DNA from: Odobenus rosmarus divergens
Lineage: Eukaryota; Chordata; Mammalia; Carnivora; Odobenidae
Assembly: GCF_000321225.1 (NCBI RefSeq)
Contig: NW_004451521.1
Coordinates: forward strand, 174,674 to 238,673
Direction: 5' to 3'
Length of the DNA stretch: 64,000 nucleotides
The notes beneath the pieces were generated by a model, which saw nothing but the letters and a program-made list of their open reading frames with translations, was not told the DNA's origin and ran no database searches. Shown piece by piece: positions 56,201 through 64,000 of the stretch (within the stretch, counting starts at the first letter, position 1; the number at the start of each line of letters is the position of its first letter). The position numbers were made by a program, and so were the translations under genes.

Positions 56201-57199
56201 AAATGAACGGGAAGATGCAGAAGGCCCAAGAACATGGCCAGGTCTGATTATCGCCACTTTGTCAGACAAACCACAGGTTCCCAACCTGTCCTCCAAGACA
56301 ATAGCAGACACAAGTCAGGTTTTGATACTTATTTTTTCTTCCCACAACTGAGGCCACATGAGCCCCATCTGCACATTCAGCTCTGCCCTGCAGGCTTGCC
56401 GCAGAGAGATTTTACAAGCTAGCCTCCCTCTCACAATTTGAACCTCCATGGTAATCCTATGAGGCACACTGCTCAGCTGTCACTGTCCAAATGGTTGGCC
56501 CATTTCCCAGAAATGATTATTCTTTAAGTGTGGAGTAGGGATACATTTTTTTTAAATCAATTAAAGGTCAAGTATGAATAGAAACCAACATAAGGACTTG
56601 GGACCAGGATGACAGTGATTAGTGCTGGAGAAGTACTTCAACACACTTGTTCAACTCAAAACACTTCCTGGTGATAAAGTAGAGAAAGAGGTGAGCCAGA
56701 TGATGTCACTCAGGTCAAAATGAAACAAAAATCTGCATGGCCCAGAAGTGAAACAGAATCCCAAAGTAATGAACCGGAATGGGGGAACTTCAAGGTCTGG
56801 GACCCAAAGGAAGAGGGAGGTGTCTGAGAGCTCAGCCCCCGTGGGGGTGACAGGGATAAAAAGTTTCCATAAGAAATGAGATAGGAAAGAGTCAAGGGAC
56901 TGTGTGAAGTGAAGGGCTCCCCACCACACTTCAAAGGAGGCTGGAAAAAGTGGCAAGTGGCTTTACACCCAAAGCTATTATTGCCTAGGACGTAGTAGAG
57001 TCACAGAGGTCTGGGCACAATGAAGAGAGACAGAAATGCCTGGCTATGTGTCTGGGTCTGTGGTATCCTCCATAACACAACCAACCTGGAGCCTCCTTGA
57101 AGCCAATATGAGATGGTGTTACACCAGGAGCCAAGGGGGTCCAGGGAGATGGGGATTGTGGAGGGCAGCAGAAACACATCAAGACCATTCAACAGATAG
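56201..57199. other. Unassigned sequence
   Basis: Partly repeat-free AT-rich DNA (56300-56600) and partly purine-rich DNA that may be old L1M. Paired minus frames at 56651-56956 have no domain. Confidence 0.4.
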
Positions 57200-58560
57200 A
57201 AGAAAAGTGTGAACCACACAAATGAGACCAAACTAAAACTACATTACTTCTCAGTATTAGCTTTCAAAACAAGGAACAACAAAATTGAAGGGCCAAGAAG
57301 AACATCCACATCAGAGCACAACCTGGTGCAGTTTGGGGGCCCTGGCAGAGTGAGAGGGCACCCACCTGAGGGGTGGGGTCAGCCCAGCACCATGTGTGAG
57401 GACAGAGAATGGAGGGACAGAAGCAAAGAGAACACCTGGGTAGGGAACAGGTTCCTGGTGGTGGTGGGAGGCTGGCTACACACAGAGGCATTCATCAAAT
57501 AAGTAAATATGTCGAGGATTAATGGGAGTCCAGTTTCTCACATCGGGAAAGGAATTTGTAAGTATGAGAGAAGAAAAAACTATAATGAGTAACACTGTGT
57601 GTTAACTATACTTTAAATAAATAAACAAACAAATAAGTGAATAAAATGGAAAAAAAAAACTGTAAGAAATCCTCTAATGTTGTTTGGGGTTGGAATTGAA
57701 GGTGTAGGTGTGAACTCATGCTTTTCAATGCATGTAAATAGGCAGAGAAATAAATATAAATGTAAATGCTTATAGATCCATAGATCTGTAGATCTATATC
57801 TGCATCTAGAACCCCTACCTGAAACCCCAGGAGCCAGGTTTCCTTGGAGAAATGACTGGTTTCATGACCAAGGCAGGAGAGATACCATGAGCCTGGAGCA
57901 TGTTGTCATGCTAGGAAATAGGACATACCCCCTGAACTGCACAGGACCCAGCTTGAAGGGGCTCCTACTGCCCCAGAATGACAACATTTGGGCATCACAA
58001 TAAGCAACAATAGGAATGATCACAACCAATTGAATAAAATAAAAAGCCGTGAGCCTTTGCTGATATAAATGTGTCATTGAATGAACTGAGTTTGCAAAGG
58101 AATGAAGCATAGCTTCCAAGGACCACCCCTCAAAATACTTATGAATTACCAAGAGTAAAAGAATAACTTTTCATTCTAAAATTCCAGCTGCCACCACCTT
58201 TATTAAGTGACTAAAGTAAACATCATCAGTCATGGGATGGATTCCAATGGGGCACCACCTGATAGGATGCAGTGAAGTGAGCACTGCATAACTGTTACCA
58301 CATTCCTATCCAAAAGGCACAACCTGAGTCTCATGAAGAAACTTTACGTAAGTGCAAACGTGTCAAGAAATGCTGAGGACCTGCTCCAGAGGAAACTAAG
58401 GAGGCATAACAAGTAAACATACAACATAATTCTGGACTGGAACATTTTATTATAAGGGAGCTAAATGAGATAATTGATGGAACCGTAGGGAATCTGATGA
58501 TTAGATTGCAGGAATGGCTATTTCCTATGATGTAAATGTCCTGATTTTTGTAGCTGTTCT
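57200..58560 (+). mobile_element. L1M 3'-UTR relic
   Basis: 'ggattaatgggagtccagtt', 'ggaattgaaggtgtaggtgt', 'gaggaaactaaggaggcata' and 'gtaaatgtcctgatttttg' follow the long L1M/L1ME 3' UTR in order. A short A-tailed piece near 57590-57655 may be a separate tiny L1 end. Confidence 0.5.
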
Positions 58561-58561
58561 G

Positions 58562-59155
58562 TGTACTGACCTGTGTCATTACCATCGTTTTGCCTTTTCT
58601 AGATTGTTCTGTAACTGGCACCATGCATATGGAGCCTTTTCAAAGTGGCTTCTTCCACTTCATAATATGCATTTAAGGTTTCTCCGTGTCTTTTCGTGGC
58701 TTGATAGCTCCTTTTTTTTCTATTTTTTATTTTTATTGTTATTTTTTCATTTGGTTATGCATTGGCTTTTTTCCCCAAGCTTTACTGAAATCAGTGGTTG
58801 ACAGGGGTTTGAGGGGAGGGGAGAATGAGTGAGGGAGTGCGGAGGGTTATTAAGGGCAGTAAAATTGATCAGTGTGATACTATAATAGCAGACACATGTC
58901 ATTACACATTTGTCCAAATCCACAGAATGCACAACACTATGCGTGAGCCCTAGCGGTAGACTCTATGGGCTTGGGTGATAAAGACGTTTCAACGTAGGTT
59001 CATCATTTGTAGCAAATGTACCTGCTGGTGGGGAATGCTTGTAGTAGGGAAGGCTGTGGTGTATGGGAACAGAGACTATATGGGAAATCTCTATAGTTCT
59101 GCTCAGTTTTGCTGTGAACCTGAAAATGCTCTGAAAAATAAAGTCTATTTTTTTA
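58562..59155 (+). mobile_element. L1 with inverted 5' part (twin-priming structure)
   Basis: The right part (58785-59155) is a sense L1M 3' UTR ('tcagtggttgacaggggttt', 'acacatgtcattacacattt', 'tatgggcttgggtgataaag'), ending 'aataaagtctattttttt'. The left part (58562-58715) is antisense L1 from just upstream ('atgcatttaaggtttctccg', complement of text at 48215-48240). A T-rich stretch lies between. This is the classical inversion outcome of L1 integration. Confidence 0.75.
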
Positions 59156-59203
59156 AAAGACAAATATTTCCAGACTGGTTTAAAAAAAAAAAAAAACAAT
59201 TAT

Positions 59204-59536
59204 GTGCTGCTTCTAAGGGACTCTAAAATACAGTTACAAAAGGTTAAAAGTAAAGGATATAAAAACATAAAGCATGCAAATATTAGCCCATATGAGGCTC
59301 TCACAGCTATATTAATATCAGACCACATAGACTTTAAGGCAGGAAGCATGATTAGAAATAAAGAGGGAGCATTCCATAATGAGAAAAGAGCCAACCCACC
59401 AGAAAGATTTTACCATTTACACGCACCAAGTAAAAGGGCCTCAAAACATATGAGGCAAAAAAGAATCCTAAACCCCAACATCATTTATAAGATTATACCT
59501 TTCAAACAAGTGGGGGAAAAAAATCAAAGAAAGTAA
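59204..59536 (+). pseudogene. L1 ORF2p endonuclease fragment
   Basis: A 110-codon frame with AILISDHIDFK, RNKEGAFHNEK and HLHAPSKRASKHMRQ in the spacing of the L1 apurinic-type endonuclease (ILVSDK.DFK, DKEGHY, NIYAPN in intact copies). The catalytic regions before and after are missing, so it is non-functional. Confidence 0.8.
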
Positions 59537-59545
59537 CACAACTAC
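59204..59545 (+). mobile_element. L1M ORF2 endonuclease-region relic
   Basis: Sense L1 sequence adjoining the inverted L1. It is closely followed by a frame that preserves the endonuclease-domain order, and the right end stops at a poly-T at about 59570. Confidence 0.7.
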
Positions 59546-59789
59546 ATTTGATCAATTAACTAAATAACAATATTTTTTTTTTCAAGCAACACAGCTTTCC
59601 AAATCTGTATTGCCTTTGGCAATGTCCCTTGGTTTTATTTCTGGCCTAGCAGTCTTTAAAGTTATGCTTGCTGTAACTCATGGCCATCTAGCTGTATTTT
59701 GACAATAGGGGCTTTCGGAGTATCTCATTCACTGTGGAGCTAGAAGCAGAAGCCCCCTTCACAGCTCTTGTCACAGCTAAAATTTCACA

Positions 59790-59916
59790 TTCCTACTGTG
59801 ATTATTTGATTAGTATCTGTGTTTCCCACTGCCCTATAAATTCCATCAGAGCTGAAGACCATGCTGGCTTTTGCTCACTGGTGTCTGTGCCTAGCACCAT
59901 GATCAGCAAGTAATAT
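59790..59916 (+). mobile_element. L2 3'-end relic
   Basis: 'aattccatcagagctgaaga' and 'gtgtctgtgcctagcaccat' fit a sense L2 3' end. A younger L1 inserted at its edge. Confidence 0.5.
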
Positions 59917-59931
59917 AAAAAATGTGATCTT

Positions 59932-60317
59932 GCAGAATTCAGAGCACTGTGAATTCTGCAAGACTGTTGAATCACAGATCTGTACCTCTGAAATAAATAA
60001 TACAATATACGTTAAAAGAAGAAGAAGAAGAAGAAGAAGAAGAAGAAGATAGCAGGAGGGGAAGAATGAAGGGGGGAAATCGGAGGGGGAGAAGAACCAT
60101 GAGAGACGATGGACTCTGAAAAACAAACTGAGGGTTCTAGAGGGGAGGCGGGTGGGGGGGGATGGGTTAGCCTGGTGATGGGTATTACAGAGGGCACATT
60201 CTGCATGGAGCACTGGGTGTTATTTGCAAACAGTGAATCATGGAACACTACATCAAAAACTAATGATGTAGTGTATGGGGATTAACATAACAATAAGAAT
60301 TTAAAAAATAAATAAAT
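59932..60317 (+). mobile_element. Young 5'-truncated L1 3' end
   Basis: Carnivore L1 3' end with 'ctgtacctctgaaataaata', a (GAA)n run at 60018-60048, 'gagagacgatggactctgaa', 'gcctggtgatgggtattaca', 'aacactacatcaaaaactaa' and an A-rich tail. A perfect 15-bp target duplication lies at 59917-59931 and 60318-60332. The low divergence and intact duplication mark a recent insertion. Confidence 0.95.
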
Positions 60318-60332
60318 AAAAAATGTGATCTT

Positions 60333-60834
60333 TGCCTTCAAGAAATTTAGCAGAGAAGGCAGTTATTAAACAAAGAATAATACAAAGTAAAATAAATCTA
60401 CATAGGCTGAGCGATACAAAGAAGATCTATAGCTTGCCAGGAAGTACCTAGAAAGGGAGAAGACCCAGTCCTGAAGATCAAAGTTGACTGGTATCTAAGT
60501 GGAACAGCTCTCAGGGGCACAACTCATGCCTAAGACGCTGCATTCTGCTGAGGATTAACCAAGCACAGGCCATGTTTAGGAGGCAAACTCTCCATTACCC
60601 TGGTGGGATGGGACCACTTTGCCTCAAGCCCAAGGAGGCCAAACTTCCATGGCCCATGCCGGGGTCGTGCCTCGCCGTGTCAAAACTGGATTAGCAGTCT
60701 ACCCTTTGGAACCGCTTTCCTGCAAGAGCAGTCGTACACAGACAGGAGTTTTCCACAAGTTGAAAAGGGCTTTTTGGCATTTGAAGTTTCATAGTTCTCT
60801 GAGTTTGCCAATTTTAATATTTACAGGTTTTGAA
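60333..60834. other. Unique or weakly L2-like sequence
   Basis: The first 100 bases ('ttgccttcaagaaatttagc') may be L2-related. The rest is single-copy. No gene is seen. Confidence 0.4.
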
Positions 60835-61030
60835 ATCTGACTGGGGTTGAACCTCCACTCTACCATTTCCTGTGTAATTTTGGTCAAATTGCTTAAGTCC
60901 CAAAGCTTTGGGTTCCCTTCTGAAAAATGGAATGAGAATGGCACATTGACTCATGAAGACTAAATGAGACAAGATGGGTCACGTGCTCAAAAGGGCTCAT
61001 ACCCTCCTGCTCAGCACCGGCCCCAGGCTT
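60835..61030 (+). mobile_element. MIR SINE relic
   Basis: 'ttttggtcaaattgcttaag', 'ctgaaaaatggaatgagaat' and 'gaagactaaatgagacaaga' fit sense MIR. Confidence 0.6.
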
Positions 61031-61439
61031 CCAGCACGTGGAAACACCTGCTACTTGTCACATGGATGAGTGCCTTGTAGTTCCATAGGCCTCCATGAAT
61101 ATATTCTGAGCTTTGATTCTCCTATCCACTCTCATTAGATATAAAGACATCTCTTGCATATCTGTAAGACTGTATCTCTTACGGTCTTCAATATTTATCC
61201 CTGTAAACTCCGATGAATTATAACCATATGCAGACCTTTTACCATTCAGAGCTTTGTCCATAATGCCTCAATGTATGAGGCCAGAAGGGACGGGAGAGGA
61301 GGTACACCATGCATAATCCACTCTCCGAGTCCAAGAAGGCAGAATGTGAGCAATTATTTCATCCGGCTTCATAAAGTTCACCCAGGCAACATCATCAGTT
61401 GTATTTCACAGACTTGGATTCTCATTTTGAGTAGGAAAA
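61031..61439. other. Unique spacer
   Basis: Single-copy sequence. Nothing is recognised. Confidence 0.45.
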
Positions 61440-61677
61440 AAAACAGTAGAGTACAGCATGGTGACGTAGTTAACAACCCTGTATTAATATACTTGAAAGT
61501 TGCTAAGAGAGTAGATTCTAAATGTTCTCATCATTTTTTAAAAAGGTAATTAAGTGAGGTGACAGAGGTGTTAACTAATCTTATTGTAGTCACTGTTCCA
61601 CAATATGTGTCAAATCATCACAGTGTACATACACCTCAAACTTAAACTTACACTGTATGTCAATTATATCTTCATAA
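61440..61677 (+). mobile_element. L1 3'-UTR end
   Basis: 'agtacagcatggtgacgtag', 'tacttgaaagttgctaagag', 'gttaactaatcttattgtag' and 'tatgtcaattatatcttcat' are the sense L1MA/MB-type 3' terminus. Confidence 0.8.
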
Positions 61678-61767
61678 TCCTGGGGGGACAGTAGTAAAGA
61701 CAGGATGATAATCCTAAAATACCAGTTCATGGTAGGCTCATCAATTAGTGAAGGAAGTTAGAAAGCA

Positions 61768-61972
61768 CATATGGATGGAAGGATGGATGGATGGATGGAT
61801 GCACAGGTGGATGATGGATGGGTGGATAGATACACGGGTGGATGGATGGATGGATGGATTGATGGATGGATGGATGCATGGGTGGATGGATGGATGGATG
61901 CATGGATGGGTGGATGGATGCATGGGTGGATGGATGGATAGATGGATGGATAGATGGATGGGGATGGATGAG
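61768..61972 (+). repeat. (ATGG)n microsatellite, interrupted
   Basis: About 200 bases of GGAT/TGGA tetranucleotides with variant units (gcat, agat, gggt). It creates tryptophan, methionine and glycine-rich frames on the plus strand and histidine, proline and serine frames on the minus, none of which is a gene. Confidence 0.96.
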
Positions 61973-64000
61973 GTTGGAAAATATTTACAGATAAAAACTA
62001 AAATTTTTCCGTGTGAAAATGATGCACTTAGGCCTATACTGGGGAAGGCTTACAAAACATATAATACAGATTAGGGACTCAGGAGTTTAGAATCTCGAGA
62101 ATAAGGAAAAAAAAAAAAAAAACCTGGCCAGCGGTTTGCACTGCCACTGCCTGCCTGTGCTGCAAGACCATTTCTACGGAGCAGCATGTTGACGCAGTAA
62201 CAGACAGTTTGTCCAAGCACTAAGGAGAAATGACCTCTAGAAACACGTCACTGACCTGCACAAGAAGGCCAACTGTGTCTCCTTTCATTCAGAGTGGATG
62301 GGAGAGGAAATCAGGAGAAATGACTTCAAAGAATATTACAAAGTGACAACTCACCCTTACATGATCAGGTACCACATAGGAAACATAATTCATGACCTCC
62401 GTGTGTGTGAAATGGAAGTCAGGAGGTGACACCAGCCATCTCTCTATGTGATATAATAGTTCAAATACTTCGATCCTTCTTACGGGACAGACATTTCCCA
62501 CACATTCCTGCGGCACAGGACTGTGGAGAAGCAAATCCTTTAAAACCATTTGGGGATTGTGGGTACATCAGATGCCTGTGTGCAAGCGATATCTTAAAAT
62601 GTGAAGTTCAGCAATGAGATAAACCCATCAGAACAGGTTCAACAAAGACCACAGCCTATTTATCCATGCTTTAAATTATTTTGACACCTTGGTGAAATAC
62701 CCATACATCTCCTTCCCAAGTGCCTACGATTCTAAATAACACTAATGTTAAAGAAAGAAAATACGCTCTGTGGTTCTTCCCTCTTCCACCCCCCGCCCCA
62801 CTAGCGCAGGGTTGTAACCACAGTGGTCTACCCACCCTGCCCCCACAAACATCATACATACATTCGCACACCCAAACATGCCCAATTAATTTGGGGGGAC
62901 CCTGGAAATTTCACACACATATTTACAGAATATCCCATATGTCACCATGTGCCATCTGCTGAGTGTACCCAGATGCACCAGCACCCATGAAGAAGAACGT
63001 TTGCTCCCCGCCGACTGTGCTGCATGCTCGTATCTGTTTATGCCCCAGTGTCTTGTGGAGTTTGGATTGAACCAGAACTCCACATGCCACCCAGCACTCC
63101 GTTGAGTGAATCCAGCAGAGGCTGGGGGACAAGTCTAAGTAAAAATACAGCAGGCTTGACTCAGAATGGTCCTTCCTCACTGATGACTCAGTTTTTGTTA
63201 CTTGGCCAAGACTGTCCTCTTTCTTTAAATCTGATTCTCTTCCCTTAGGGTGCATTCTGTGCCAGGGGGCTCCTCGATGCCTCACGCCCATCAGTTCGCC
63301 CTGGCCCACCCTGTAGGCCCTGGACCAACAGCAGCGTGTTTGAACTCTAGTGATGGGCATGCCACTGAGGCTTGATCAAAGTGGGACTTACTATCCATTG
63401 TCAGCGTCATCTTCAACACTTGCTTTAAAATTAGGGAAAAAAATAATAATAATGAATTGTTTGGGGCTGCAATCTTAGTCCTGAAGGTATTTAAAATACC
63501 TCTTGTGGGAAGAACAAATGTTTCTGAAACCCAAAACAGACAAATTGCACTGGCCTACTTTTCAACAAGTCCTAGCAAGACCTCCACCATAAAAACTTCC
63601 AGTTTTCTTTTGGTCTTAACCAGACTAGGAAAGTGTTGAGGTTTGGTTTGCAATTTTCCATTGGTCAAAGGAGACCACTTTCTTAAATCAGCCTTGAGGC
63701 ATTGGCACCTATATGACTGTCCTGTGCTCCGAGTCCCCCCATCACCCACCCCCACCCCACCCCCAGAGAAGAAGGGTTGCAAGTGATCCCTCTGCCCATG
63801 GCTAATAAATTTATCATCGAAAAGAAAAGTATCTTTGTTGGTAGGATCAATGACTTTCCTAATGAAAAGCACGTTTCCATACATGTTCCTAACAAGGTCT
63901 CACAGAGGGCCTGTGAACGCCTCAGCCGCAGCCAGTGCCGCTTTCAAAGCTAACTGCTTCCAGGTGCTCGGAGACCAAGACTCAGGCTTAGTGAGCCATT
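61973..64000. other. Unique sequence, no gene recognised
   Basis: Single-copy DNA with a long poly-A at about 62105-62122 and a minus-strand G-quadruplex motif at 63735-63764. The 145-codon minus frame (62923-63360) lacks a recognisable domain. Confidence 0.5.
63735..63764 (-). other. G-quadruplex motif on the minus strand
   Basis: The plus strand has C-runs of 6, 3, 5, 4 and 5 with loops of one to four bases, so the minus strand satisfies the quadruplex pattern. Confidence 0.8.

Noticed and set aside
61748..62074. 108-codon frame rich in tryptophan, methionine and glycine
   Set aside because: It is the translation of the ATGG microsatellite.

Overview
The window looks like nuclear DNA of a carnivoran mammal, most likely an arctoid caniform (bear, seal or mustelid group). 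The main evidence is eight copies of the tRNA-derived carnivore SINE (SINEC type). They share a 5' head near GGGCGCCTGGGTGGCTCAG, a CT-rich segment, an AATAAA-rich tail and, in most copies, clear target-site duplications. There are also L1 3' ends of the kind found in carnivores. The species cannot be fixed from this. I found no exon, tRNA, rRNA or other functional gene that I can support. Reading frames reach at most 192 codons, and the ones I recognise are LINE-1 relics or frames through simple repeats. The window therefore reads as intergenic or deep-intronic DNA.

Layout. From 1 to 8.5 kb there is mostly unique, moderately GC-rich DNA with a few very old L2 and MER5 relics. From 8.5 to 30.5 kb lies a transposon-dense block. 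It holds all eight SINEs, three minus-strand L1 segments (11.7-15.6 kb and 21.3-23.8 kb, one copy with its 5' end joined to its 3' end), plus-strand L1M relics (25.6-26.6 and 27.8-30.0 kb), three ERVL-MaLR LTRs, and several repeats nested in older repeats. One assembly gap (8675-8724) lies inside a SINE and is flanked by a perfect 65-bp duplication. A CpG-island-like segment at 20041-20640 lies inside this block.

From 30.5 to about 59.9 kb I see no lineage-young insertion. The repeats there are old (MIR, L2, MER20, MLT1, L1M, plus one unclassified LTR) and are set in unique DNA with several AT-rich, homeodomain-site-rich blocks that resemble conserved enhancers. Two MER5-like arms, about 92% alike and in inverted orientation, bracket one such block at 32.3-33.1 kb. 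From 57 to 64 kb there are more L1 relics, including a copy with an inverted 5' part (58.56-59.16 kb) and a young 5'-truncated L1 with intact target duplications (59.9-60.3 kb), then an ATGG microsatellite and unique DNA.

No genes act together here. What the sequence shows is layered transposition plus a few candidate regulatory or structural elements: the CpG island, G-quadruplex motifs, a Z-DNA tract, a polypyrimidine mirror tract and a hairpin. Repeat family names come from memory of consensus sequences, not a database search. Boundaries of old repeats are good to tens of bases only, and conservation claims are inference from composition.
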